Shown here: one piece after another, positions 1 to 7,493 of the stretch | How the letters are laid out: each line of letters opens with the position of its first letter | How positions within the stretch are numbered: position 1 is the stretch's first letter | Assembly (NCBI GenBank): GCA_039208045.1 | Contig: JBCCRH010000187.1 | Span: forward strand, 1-11,057 | Reading direction: 5' to 3' | Origin: JBCCRH01 sp039208045 | GTDB taxonomy: Bacteria > Bacteroidota > Bacteroidia > Chitinophagales > Saprospiraceae | DNA: 11,057 bases | Translations under genes and position numbers: made by a program | The notes under the pieces: generated by a model | What the model was told of the DNA's origin: nothing | Databases searched by the model: none | The model's input: only the letters and a program-made list of their open reading frames with translations

Positions 1-70
1 CCGGAAACATTTTTCCAATTTCTTGGATGTAGGCTGTTAGTCGCCTTGGAATAAGAGTGCTCAAGACTAC

Positions 71-145
71 AGATTTAGCAAGATTTCTGCAAATTTGGAG
101 TGCACTCCAAATTTAGCAAAAAATATGCAGATTTGGAGTGCCTGC
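71..145. repeat. Palindromic repeat cluster after the TolC-like gene
   Basis: Bases 91-114 are a perfect 24-bp palindrome: AAATTTGGAG, a TGCA centre, then CTCCAAATTT. The pairing extends three more bases on each side (TGC at 88-90, GCA at 116-118) if A115 is bulged. The half-site ATTTGGAGTGC occurs again in direct orientation at 131-141, so there are two direct copies and one inverted copy within about 50 bases. Related fragments (AGATTTAGCA at 71-80, ATTTAGCA at 111-118) fill the rest. The cluster begins next to the stop of the minus-strand efflux operon. It could act as a 3' hairpin stabilising or ending that transcript, or be a REP-like dispersed element. No U-run follows the hairpin on the minus-strand RNA, so it is not a textbook intrinsic terminator. 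Bases 1-70 show nothing I can name. Confidence 0.75.
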
Positions 146-1513
146 CTACTGCACCAACCCCCCAATCAACCGAATCAACTCCGTCTCCGTATTTTTTAGG
201 TTAAAAATAGCAGTCAGTTTGGACTGTGAAGCGTTGAGGTAGCTCAACTGAATAGAGCGGAAATCGAATGAATTGATGAGTCCGCCTTTAAAGCGTTCCT
301 CTGCGATGGTGAGGTTTTGCTCGGCATTTTGGATGAGAGCTTCGGTGAGCTGGACGATTTGTTTTTGGTTATTAAAGGTAGCTAGGGTGTTGGCTAGTTG
401 GTTGCGGAGGTTGCGCTTGAGTTCGTCGATGTTGAGTTGGGCGACGAGTTCTTCGGCTTTGGCATTATCGACGCGGGTGCGGCGTACGCCAAAATCAACA
501 ATGGGATAGGTGGCTGTTACGTTGAGAAAGCCATTGAAGGTGCGGGCGGCAATTTGCGGGATGTCTTGGGTAAAGGGGGGAGTATCACCAAATTGGAGCG
601 TCTGGTTGCCAAGGGAAAGTCCAATATTATAGTTGACACCTGATTGGAGCTGCACGCTGGGGAGAAAAGCACTTTCTTGTACTTGGGTATTAATAGAAGC
701 CAATTGTTGGTTGACTAGTTGGTTGCGCAGTTGATAATTACCAGCAAACATGCGCTGCTCTAAGGTTTCAAATTCATAATTTTCGATAGGCGAGCTCAGC
801 TCGTCGGTCAGTTGGTATGGTATGGAGAGGTTATCCTCACCCATCGCTAAGTTGAGGTTGCGCAAGGCTGTTTCGAAGGTATTGACCTGCAAGATATAAG
901 TAGTCGAGTCATTTAGGTACGCATCTGCTGTTTGTAGGATATCGAAAGTACCTGCTTGGCCAAATTCTTGTCGCACCTCTTGGTATTCTATCCGATCTCG
1001 CGAAAGCTTCAATACATTTTCAATCACCTCCAGTTGCTCCTTCTGCACCAAGGCATTATAGTAAGCTAATATGACCGCCTGAATGGTATTTTCTACTGCA
1101 ATTTGAGCATTGCCTTGGTTGAGGAGCTCTTGTTGTTCAAACTGATTTTTGGTGTATTTCACCCGATGCCCATTAAATAATGTCCAGTTGAGCGTAACGC
1201 CAGGGATGGCGGAAGTACTAAAAGTAGAACTCCCAGTCACAGGCCCTGCGGGGTTGCTCAGGTCTCTAAAACTATTATTAAAAGCCAGCGAGAAATCAAT
1301 AGTAGGGTAGCGCCCCGCATTAGCCCAGGTATTATTATTGCGGGCAATATCGGTGCGCGTTTCCGCTATCTTGATATTATAGTTATTCTCTAATCCTTTT
1401 TGGATAGCTTGGCTCATGCTGAGCGCTTCCTGCCCATGGAGGTGGGCATTTTTGCCGAAAGGCATAAAACCAAAAAAAAGTAAGGCACTAGCGAAGGATA
1501 AAAATCGAATCAT
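146..1513 (-). CDS. TolC-family outer-membrane efflux channel
   Basis: Outer-membrane factor of 455 residues, expected to form the trimeric barrel and periplasmic tunnel that carries substrate out from the RND pump encoded in the same operon. The N-terminus has a positively charged start and a hydrophobic stretch (about residues 3-19) typical of a signal peptide; the mature part begins near residue 28 with ALSMSQAIQKGLENN, a classic start of an OEP repeat. Two long, helix-rich OEP repeats follow (about 31-220 and 250-455), the second ending in a typical 'ERFKGGLINSFDFRSIQLSYLNA' type segment (quoted region starts near residue 403). Length matches the family. It starts with ATG 12 bases after the stop of the GtrA gene and is the last gene of the run, so it is probably cotranscribed with the pump. 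Substrate cannot be told from sequence. Confidence 0.93.
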   Translation of the reverse strand: MIRFLSFASALLFFGFMPFGKNAHLHGQEALSMSQAIQKGLENNYNIKIAETRTDIARNNNTWANAGRYPTIDFSLAFNNSFRDLSNPAGPVTGSSTFSTSAIPGVTLNWTLFNGHRVKYTKNQFEQQELLNQGNAQIAVENTIQAVILAYYNALVQKEQLEVIENVLKLSRDRIEYQEVRQEFGQAGTFDILQTADAYLNDSTTYILQVNTFETALRNLNLAMGEDNLSIPYQLTDELSSPIENYEFETLEQRMFAGNYQLRNQLVNQQLASINTQVQESAFLPSVQLQSGVNYNIGLSLGNQTLQFGDTPPFTQDIPQIAARTFNGFLNVTATYPIVDFGVRRTRVDNAKAEELVAQLNIDELKRNLRNQLANTLATFNNQKQIVQLTEALIQNAEQNLTIAEERFKGGLINSFDFRSIQLSYLNASQSKLTAIFNLKNTETELIRLIGGLVQ

Positions 1514-1525
1514 TGCTACGGTAAT

Positions 1526-1945
1526 TTAATCAACCGAGAAAAATCGTTTCTCGAATACAAATCGTTTAAAGTAAAAATTGTAAAAAAAGACAATGCCTGT
1601 TGCTATAAGCTTAGTGATAGCCTGGTACGCACTGAAAAACTCAATTTGCGAAAGCAAATAAATAATGCCAGTGCTAAGCGCTAAGCCGCCCATCGATACC
1701 ATTATAGCACCTAAAAAGGCCTTGCCTACCGAGCGCTGCAAGGAAAAAACAAAGCGCTTCTGCAACAGAAAATTAATGACCATACCACAAGAGTAGGAGA
1801 TAATATTGGAAGTGACCGGCCCAAAAATACGATTCACCAGAAGCAAATATACTGTGTAGTCCACCCCTGTGGCTACCACACTTGTCATCGCAAATTTTGC
1901 CTTGAGCTTAAAAAGCTTGATTGCCTTGTCCAACAGTTCCTTCAT
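1526..1945 (-). CDS. GtrA-family four-helix membrane protein
   Basis: Small integral membrane protein of 139 residues, the usual GtrA/DPMS-associated size. Four hydrophobic segments can be seen at about 18-40, 44-66, 75-98 and 106-127. Family hallmarks include the helix 1 Val-Asp pair (VDYTVYLLL), the helix 2 end NFLLQKRFVF and the matching helix 4 end YNFYFKRFVF, that is, two repeats each closing in N-F/Y-x-x-x-[KR]-x-[FW]-V-F. Members are thought to help move or present polyprenyl-phosphate-linked sugars for surface glycan modification; no glycosyltransferase gene is nearby. It starts at ATG 16 bases after the phosphatase gene and ends 12 bases before the channel gene, so it is very likely translated from the efflux operon mRNA. 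A role in efflux is not known; envelope glycan modification is the more conservative reading. Confidence 0.88.
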   Translation of the reverse strand: MKELLDKAIKLFKLKAKFAMTSVVATGVDYTVYLLLVNRIFGPVTSNIISYSCGMVINFLLQKRFVFSLQRSVGKAFLGAIMVSMGGLALSTGIIYLLSQIEFFSAYQAITKLIATGIVFFYNFYFKRFVFEKRFFSVD

Positions 1946-1961
1946 CGATCCGATTTTGAAC

Positions 1962-2507
1962 TCAAGGTACCAATTTAACCCCTAACTCGCCTTCAAAGAA
2001 TTCCAATACCTCTGTCCAGTTATTTACGCGGGTATAGCCCGTTTCATGGGCATTATGCGATGCGGTGAATAGTAAACCTGTTCCAGCAAAGGTCTTAAGA
2101 TTGAAAGAGTGGTCATCAATCATATAGTCGGTACGGATGACACTTTTGTCCCCGCAGAAAACAATATTTTTCCAATGGATAAATGGGAAATGCTCGGCTA
2201 GCCAGTCGTATTTGTCTTCGAAAGAAGCCCTAAACTCCATAGCAGCGGTGGTGATATAAATATCGCAATGCTCCATCAGGAGTTTGATGGCTTCCTGGCT
2301 TCCTTCAATAACGGGTAGATCGCGGAAAAAGCCTTTCTCAAATAAGTGTTTCCGGAGCGCCATCCCTCCTTCTACTTTGTACAACTTACGCCCCCAGTAC
2401 TCCTCCTTGGCAGGTCGACGGCCATAGGTGGCTTCGTACAAATCCAAGAATTTGGGAAGTACATCAGCGATGACTTCATCCATATCAATAGCGATGCGCT
2501 TTCTCAT
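1962..2507 (-). CDS. 5'(3')-deoxyribonucleotidase-like HAD phosphatase (NT5C family)
   Basis: Cytosolic HAD-superfamily phosphatase of 181 residues, similar in size and motifs to bacterial 5' nucleotidase, deoxy (pyrimidine) type C proteins, which remove phosphate from (deoxy)nucleoside monophosphates. Motif I is IDMDEVIAD at residues 7-15, with D8 as nucleophile and D10 as acid/base. Motif II is the TTA at 86-88, motif III lysine is K121 in CGDKSVI, and motif IV is the Asp pair D131-D132 in DYMIDDH. All catalytic residues are intact. No signal peptide. It starts 23 bases after the pump gene stop and ends 16 bases before the GtrA gene start, so it belongs to the same transcript. Why a nucleotidase is carried in an efflux operon is unclear; the true substrate may be another small phosphate ester. 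Confidence 0.88.
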   Translation of the reverse strand: MRKRIAIDMDEVIADVLPKFLDLYEATYGRRPAKEEYWGRKLYKVEGGMALRKHLFEKGFFRDLPVIEGSQEAIKLLMEHCDIYITTAAMEFRASFEDKYDWLAEHFPFIHWKNIVFCGDKSVIRTDYMIDDHSFNLKTFAGTGLLFTASHNAHETGYTRVNNWTEVLEFFEGELGVKLVP

Positions 2508-2530
2508 CGGTGCTTGCGTTTATTGTTTAT

Positions 2531-5500
2531 TTAAGCGGTCTCTGCTGTCTCGTATCCCCTGTTAGCTGCTTCTACCTCCTCGAAAGTGGGCTTTTGTCCC
2601 CTAATGGTATACCTAGTGTAATACTTAATCCGATTTGCAAAAATGAGTAGTATTGGGAGAAGGATTAAGATAATTACCGTAATGACTAATAAGCCATAGG
2701 AGACGGAAATCGCCATTGGAATCAGAAACTGCGCCTGCAAGCTTTTTTCAAACAATAGAGGAGCCAAGCCGGCAAAGGTGGTAAAAGAAGTCAGCACAAT
2801 AGGCCTAAACCTAGAAAGCCCCGCCTCATAGAGTGCATCCATCTGTGGCATGCCAGCCTGCAAATTCTGATTGTAAGTAGTCACAAAGACCAGCGCATCG
2901 TTCACTAAGATACCGATCAGCGCGATCACCCCGAGGAAGGAGAAGAGGCTAATGGGAGCCCCCATCAAGTAGTGTCCCCAACCTACTCCAATGAAGCAAA
3001 ATGGAATGAGCAAGAACACAACTACTGTTTGGCTGATAGAACGGAAGGTAAGGGCGATAATGAAAAACATCAAAGCCAGCACAATGGAAAATACGGTTTG
3101 TATAGAGGAAGCAGATTTGGCTTGCTCGCGATTTTGGCCTTCAAATAGTGCAGAAACAGAGGAGTAATTGCGCAGTACTTCTGGCACAATCTCATTCTGT
3201 AGAGAAGCCGTAATATCACTCACCGATACATTATCATTAGCAATATCTGCTTCTATTTTCACCTCTCGCTTTCCATCTATATGATTTATACTAATTACAC
3301 CACGCTCCATGCTTAGATTCGCCACTTCAGAAAGCGGAAATTCTCGGCCATCCGCAAAGCGAATACGCATATCTTCTAGCTGTGTAATATCTTGGCGATC
3401 TGATTGATCGTAGCGCACCCACACCCGCACTTCATCTCGTCCACGCTGTAGCCGTTGCACCTCGCTACCAAAGAATCCACTACGCACCTGTCCCACCACA
3501 TCTTGTAGGCTAAGACCTAAATAGCGTGCCTTTTCTTTTAGCGAAATATTAATTTCTCGTAAGCCTTCCTGATTGTTATCTACCACATCCGCTAGCTCAG
3601 CGAGGGCTTGCATTCTCGATTTAATCTCATTGGTAGCTGCGTCTAGTTCGGCATAGTTCTCGCCAATGAGCGAAATGGAGATAGGCTTACCAAAAGCCGA
3701 TTGCGCACCATAGGAAACAACTTCTGCTTCCAGCATGGGACCTGCCTCTTTACGCACGGTATTGATCACTTCGCGTAATGCCAAGCTATCTCTGTTTTCA
3801 CCATCTAGCAGTGAAACATTGATTGAACCTTGGTAGGTGGTAGGGCCTAGGTTCTTCTCTATTTTTAGAATGGCTTGCTTTTCATTATTGAAAAATCGTT
3901 CGCTGAGTTGCTCATTGGCACGCAGGGTGGCAGCCTCAATATGATCCAGTGCATCTTGCGTAATATTCTCGCGCGTACCAGCAGGCATCTGCAGGTTAAT
4001 AATGATATCGTCGCGCTCAATATTTGGGAAAAAAGTCGTGCTGATGATTCCCCCACCAATGGCACCAAAGGTGATCACTAAAACGGAAATAATGAGAGAT
4101 GAGGTCAGAATCTTATTATTCATGGCAAACCTCAGTATTGGCGCATACAACTTGTCCCGCAAGAAATTCATGAGTCGCTCAAAAGTTTCTTGGACGCGGT
4201 TCGGCTTGCGGTCTGCACTTAAGGCTTTGGAATGCGCAACGTGGGTGGGCAAGATAAAGGCACCTTCCACCAAAGAAAAGATCAACGAAAAGATAACGAC
4301 AATGGCCATTTCGGAGAAGAAATCTCCCAGCCGACCATCAATAAAAAGGAAAGAAGAAAAAGCGACAACAGTAGTAATGATAGCAGCAAATACAGCAGGA
4401 AGTACCGTCATAGTACCGTTTAAGGCAGCCTTCATCCGGGGCACTCCTTTTTCGTATTCCTGATAGATATTTTCCCCAATCACAATACCATCATCCACCA
4501 GAATACCAATCACCAAGATCATTCCGAATAGTGAAATTACATTAATAGTAATCCCCAAAGCGTTAGCACAAATAAACATTCCTGCAAAAGAAATAGGAAT
4601 GGCCAGCGCTACCCAAAACGCCAAGCGCCAATGTAAAAACATCGCCAGAAGCACCACCACGATTAAGAAACCGATAATACCATTTTCCGTAAGGAGCTCA
4701 ATACGCTGCTTCAGGACTATAGAGCCATCGCGAATAACCGTTGCTTTAACGGACTCATGTTCGAGGTTGAATTGTTCAATATACTCGACGGCCATATCGG
4801 TAATAGAAATCATGTCCTCCTCCAGCGTATTCTGGATCGTAACTACAACGGAAGGTTTCCCGTTCATAAAACTACGATTGGGATTATCAGCCCATTTGTC
4901 CCGAATATCTGCAATTTGGTGTAGGCGGATTACACTGCCATTAGGGGTAGTTTTAACTACAATATCGCGTAGGCCTTGTGCATAGTAGGCTTTATTTCTC
5001 GCTCGAATAAGTAGCTCTTCTTTTTCTCCTTTTAGGGTACCTCCTGTAAGTTCTAAGTTGGCGTTGCGCACGGCCTGTGTAGCTTGCTGGAAGGTGAGGT
5101 TGTAGGTGCGTAGGTCGCTTTCGCGAAATGCAATTTCAATTTCTTCGTCTGGAAAGCCAGAAAGGGCTACCTTCGAAATACCATCCATGGCCAAAAGATC
5201 ATCCTCTGCTTGGCGTCCATATCGCTTGAGGGTCTTAAGGTCTACGTTGCCACTAATAGCAAAGCTGATAGCGAAACCCAGACTTTCCAATTTATATACT
5301 ACCGGCGGCTCCAATCCAACGGGAAATGAGCTAATCCGATCAACGGAGTTTTTTACGTCTTGTAGTACAATATCCGTATCGTAGCCTTTGAAAACCTCTA
5401 CAGAAACAGTACCTGAGTTTTCTCTAGACGTAGACGTAATACGTTCGACCCCTGTCAGACCTTTCAGGTTTTCTTCAATTTTATTGACTACTCCTTCCTC

Positions 5501-5680
5501 AATTTCTTCGGGGGAAGCACCGGGGTAAACGAGCTGAATAGAGATATTTCGGCTTTCTACTTCTGGAAAAAAAGTAGACTTCATACCGAGCATGCCTACC
5601 ACACCCATGATAAAGAGGGCAAACATCAGTAGGTTAGCAGCAATGGGAAACTTTATAAAATAGTTGATGATTTGTTTCAT
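2531..5680 (-). CDS. RND efflux pump, inner-membrane permease (AcrB/HAE1-like)
   Basis: Proton-driven inner-membrane transporter, 1049 residues from the chosen start, the usual length for hydrophobe/amphiphile efflux RND pumps. Order: TM1 (about 11-32), first periplasmic porter region with the typical YPGASPEEIEEGVVNKIEE at 52-70, TM2-TM6 block (about 335-485), TM7 near 540, second porter region, and TM8-TM12 to the C-terminus. The TM4 proton-relay aspartates are present as D396-D397 in GILVDDGIVIGEN. In TM10 the segment LIGILVNDALVF has N927-D928 where AcrB has its key lysine region, so the lysine is absent. The frame is open to an ATG at 5740 inside the adaptor gene, but the ATG at 5680 is preferred: it gives the standard MKQIINYFIKFPIAAN start and lies 34 bases after the adaptor stop. 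Partner of the adaptor and channel in this operon; substrate unknown. Confidence 0.95.
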   Translation of the reverse strand: MKQIINYFIKFPIAANLLMFALFIMGVVGMLGMKSTFFPEVESRNISIQLVYPGASPEEIEEGVVNKIEENLKGLTGVERITSTSRENSGTVSVEVFKGYDTDIVLQDVKNSVDRISSFPVGLEPPVVYKLESLGFAISFAISGNVDLKTLKRYGRQAEDDLLAMDGISKVALSGFPDEEIEIAFRESDLRTYNLTFQQATQAVRNANLELTGGTLKGEKEELLIRARNKAYYAQGLRDIVVKTTPNGSVIRLHQIADIRDKWADNPNRSFMNGKPSVVVTIQNTLEEDMISITDMAVEYIEQFNLEHESVKATVIRDGSIVLKQRIELLTENGIIGFLIVVVLLAMFLHWRLAFWVALAIPISFAGMFICANALGITINVISLFGMILVIGILVDDGIVIGENIYQEYEKGVPRMKAALNGTMTVLPAVFAAIITTVVAFSSFLFIDGRLGDFFSEMAIVVIFSLIFSLVEGAFILPTHVAHSKALSADRKPNRVQETFERLMNFLRDKLYAPILRFAMNNKILTSSLIISVLVITFGAIGGGIISTTFFPNIERDDIIINLQMPAGTRENITQDALDHIEAATLRANEQLSERFFNNEKQAILKIEKNLGPTTYQGSINVSLLDGENRDSLALREVINTVRKEAGPMLEAEVVSYGAQSAFGKPISISLIGENYAELDAATNEIKSRMQALAELADVVDNNQEGLREINISLKEKARYLGLSLQDVVGQVRSGFFGSEVQRLQRGRDEVRVWVRYDQSDRQDITQLEDMRIRFADGREFPLSEVANLSMERGVISINHIDGKREVKIEADIANDNVSVSDITASLQNEIVPEVLRNYSSVSALFEGQNREQAKSASSIQTVFSIVLALMFFIIALTFRSISQTVVVFLLIPFCFIGVGWGHYLMGAPISLFSFLGVIALIGILVNDALVFVTTYNQNLQAGMPQMDALYEAGLSRFRPIVLTSFTTFAGLAPLLFEKSLQAQFLIPMAISVSYGLLVITVIILILLPILLIFANRIKYYTRYTIRGQKPTFEEVEAANRGYETAETA

Positions 5681-5714
5681 CGCAAGACGTTTAGAATTGG
5701 ACTGTATAAGAGAT

Positions 5715-6860
5715 TTATTGAGCGATAGATACCTGTTCATTTACGCTTACACGCATGCCATCATAAGCACCAGGGAAGAGGTTTTTCAGCAGGAGTGTAC
5801 CATCTTCTACCCCTCTCACTATTGCACCACTTTCTGTAATCTTCACCACGTCTACAGGAATAGCGTTTAGGAGGGTGTCATTTACTACGTAAAGACTATT
5901 CTGATTTACTAGCAAGTCTTTAGGGAGTAATAGTGCATCTTGGATGGAGCTTCCAGCAATTTCGCCGCGCATGTACATCCCTTCACGTAAGTTTTTACCG
6001 CTTACGCTAACAAACAGTTTTACTGTCTGTGTATTGGTTTCCACTTGGTCGTTGATGCGCTTAATTTTTCCACTCCACTTTCCGTCGATGTCGTCGGAGT
6101 AGAGATTGACGGTATTGCCTGTTTTGATGTATTTCAGGTCTGCTAGGGGCACTGTTACTTCTAGTTCATAATTGCCTGTATTCATGAGTTCTCCCAACTT
6201 TTGGCCTACCCGAACGAGCGCGCCAGGGTGAATACTACTTTGGGTAATGACGCCGCCAAAAGGAGCCTTTAGCTCATACTTAGAGAGCCGCTCCTCAATA
6301 CTTTGTATAGAATAGTACTGCGTGTAGAGATTACGAGAAGCGATAAAATACTTTTCTTGGTCGCTTACTGCTTCTGGGAATGGGCGGAGTGGTTGTTCAA
6401 CATCAAACTGATCCAGGTAGTTTTTCCAGTTTTGGAAGCTTTGTGGATAGTCAATTTTGAGGTCGGGCATGAGCTGGGTAATGGCATTGAGCAGCGTGCT
6501 TTTCTGAGAAAGCAAGTTGAGCTTTGCTTCCGTCTGGTCTACTTTTATGAGTGTGCTTCCTTTCGGAAAATAGCTACCCACTTTGAAGGTGCGTTTAGTG
6601 TTGAGCAAGGTGCCTGAAACTTCCGCAAAGATGTCAATTTTATCAAAGGCCACTAGTGCTCCCTGCACTTCTAGGTTGGATGGAATATCGGTATTCTTGG
6701 CAGGCATAACTTCTACTTGGCGGGTATTGTCGAAGTCCTCTTTGACTTTTATTGGCCGCTCTCGGTTGACCATACCCATAGCTATGAAATAAGCGCCAGC
6801 TAAAATAACGATTCCTAGTATAGCGCCGATGATGCGAAAGGTGGTAACATTCTTGTCCAT
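5715..6860 (-). CDS. RND efflux periplasmic adaptor (membrane fusion protein, HlyD/AcrA type)
   Basis: Bridges the RND permease and the outer-membrane channel in the periplasm; 381 residues. One N-terminal hydrophobic anchor (about 9-30) and no lipobox cysteine, so it is likely held by an uncleaved or signal-type helix rather than a lipid. The two halves of the biotinyl-lipoyl-like domain are around 70-108 (FAEVSGTLLN) and 195-226 (YELKAPFGGVITQ...GALVRVGQKLGEL). Between them, instead of a long coiled-coil hairpin, is a short helical region with an insert (about 130-180, LKIDYPQSFQNWKNYLDQFD) of a type common in Bacteroidota adaptors. A beta-barrel domain (about 228-305, EVTVPLADLKYIKTG and EGMYMRGEI) and a membrane-proximal domain complete it. 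Starts 38 bases after the MarR gene stop and ends 34 bases before the pump start. Confidence 0.94.
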   Translation of the reverse strand: MDKNVTTFRIIGAILGIVILAGAYFIAMGMVNRERPIKVKEDFDNTRQVEVMPAKNTDIPSNLEVQGALVAFDKIDIFAEVSGTLLNTKRTFKVGSYFPKGSTLIKVDQTEAKLNLLSQKSTLLNAITQLMPDLKIDYPQSFQNWKNYLDQFDVEQPLRPFPEAVSDQEKYFIASRNLYTQYYSIQSIEERLSKYELKAPFGGVITQSSIHPGALVRVGQKLGELMNTGNYELEVTVPLADLKYIKTGNTVNLYSDDIDGKWSGKIKRINDQVETNTQTVKLFVSVSGKNLREGMYMRGEIAGSSIQDALLLPKDLLVNQNSLYVVNDTLLNAIPVDVVKITESGAIVRGVEDGTLLLKNLFPGAYDGMRVSVNEQVSIAQ

Positions 6861-6884
6861 AAAAACGATTAGGTTGTTATATAA

Positions 6885-6900
6885 AGTTGCAGGTGCAACT
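6885..6900. promoter_or_regulatory. Candidate MarR operator B (perfect palindrome before the adaptor gene)
   Basis: AGTTGCA-GG-TGCAACT is an inverted repeat with 7-bp perfect arms. It overlaps the stop of the MarR-family gene and lies 24 bases upstream of the adaptor ATG. Its core GTTG-N6-CAAC (6886-6899) has the same half-sites and the same spacing as a second palindrome just upstream of the MarR start. MarR proteins are dimers that bind palindromes of about this size, so use as an operator is a reasonable inference. A T/A-rich stretch (TTATATAAC on the minus strand) lies between it and the adaptor start and might be part of an internal promoter, though it does not match the Bacteroidota -7 consensus. 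Confidence 0.5.
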
Positions 6901-7342
6901 ACTTATTCAGTTTTAAATACATTTTCTCTAGCACTCTTTTGCAGGTATTGAGCTCTTCTGTGCTGATTTCAGTGGATGCTTCTTCCACCACTTGTTTAGC
7001 ATGTGGGAGCATCTCGCCTTGCATCAATTTACCTTTGTGCGTCAGATAAATACGCTTGGTGCGTTTATCCTGCTCATCAGGTATTCGTACTACCAAATTC
7101 TGTTCTTCTAAATTACGTAAAGCTCTGGCAATAGTGGCTTTATCCTTGATGATGGATACTGCTAAGTCTTGTTGACGAACACCATCTTTCATCCAAAGGT
7201 CTACCAAGACTCCGAGGTGATGTGGAGCGAGACCCATTTCTTTGATGGCACTTTGTTTTGCAATTTTATTGCCAAGTAATCGTCCTACACGGTTGGTTAG
7301 GAAAACAATGGAATTAAAAGGATTAAACTGTTGCTGTGCCAC
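6899..7342 (-). CDS. MarR-family transcriptional regulator, likely local repressor of the efflux operon
   Basis: Dimeric winged-helix DNA-binding protein of 147 residues from the chosen start. Helical N-terminal part (about 8-55), helix-turn-helix with recognition helix in RQQDLAVSIIKDKATIARAL (57-76) and NLEEQNLVVR after it, then the wing with the family signature DEQDKRTKRIYLT (89-101), and a C-terminal dimerisation helix. There is no ATG near the N-terminus. The open frame could begin at TTG (7372), but GTG at 7342 gives the usual MarR length and N-terminus (MAQQQFNPFNSIVF) and places a palindrome in the leader instead of in the coding region. First gene of the efflux run, 38 bases before the adaptor. 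By analogy with MexR and EmrR-type regulators it probably represses its own operon until a ligand is bound; the ligand is unknown. Confidence 0.9.
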   Translation of the reverse strand: MAQQQFNPFNSIVFLTNRVGRLLGNKIAKQSAIKEMGLAPHHLGVLVDLWMKDGVRQQDLAVSIIKDKATIARALRNLEEQNLVVRIPDEQDKRTKRIYLTHKGKLMQGEMLPHAKQVVEEASTEISTEELNTCKRVLEKMYLKLNK

Positions 7343-7347
7343 AAAGA

Positions 7348-7365
7348 TGGTTGTGTTTGCAACCA
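7348..7365. promoter_or_regulatory. Candidate MarR operator A (palindrome upstream of the MarR gene)
   Basis: TGGTTG-TGTTTG-CAACCA is an inverted repeat with 6-bp arms and a 6-base centre, ending five bases before the GTG start of the MarR gene. Its core GTTG-N6-CAAC (7350-7363) matches that of the palindrome at 6886-6899 in half-sites and spacing; 10 of 14 core bases are identical. Autoregulation through a site overlapping the leader or promoter is the normal arrangement for MarR-controlled efflux operons. Further upstream, CTTAGCG occurs twice (7374-7380 and 7397-7403), 23 bases apart, which may also be regulatory. I could not find a convincing -7/-33 promoter pair here. Confidence 0.5.
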
Positions 7366-7426
7366 ATAACAAGCTTAGCGGTGGAAAGTTGGACTTCTTA
7401 GCGATTAATTTTTTGTAAACTCCAAT

Positions 7427-7468
7427 AAAAAGGGCCCCTCCAACAGCTGTCGAAGAGGCCTACTTTTT
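7427..7468 (-). terminator. Intrinsic terminator after the MLI-like gene
   Basis: Read on the minus strand, the RNA can form an 11-bp stem, GGCCUCUUCGA paired with UUGGAGGGGCC (with G-U wobbles), closed by the loop CAGCUG and followed by CUUUUU. An A-rich stretch (AAAAAG) precedes the stem, so the hairpin can be extended and would also work on the plus strand. It starts 26 bases after the stop of the minus-strand gene at 7494 and lies about 85 bases upstream of the MarR start, insulating the efflux operon from upstream transcription. Confidence 0.85.
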
Positions 7469-7493
7469 CTTTATGTTTCGTACTGCTTCTACT

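Noticed and set aside
398..643. Plus-strand open frames inside the TolC-like gene
   Set aside because: Antisense shadows of a well-supported minus-strand gene; no homology or translation signals.
4002..4463. Plus-strand 153-residue open frame inside the RND pump gene
   Set aside because: Antisense to a strongly conserved permease; sequence is low-complexity Ser/Lys/Arg-rich, as expected for a shadow frame.
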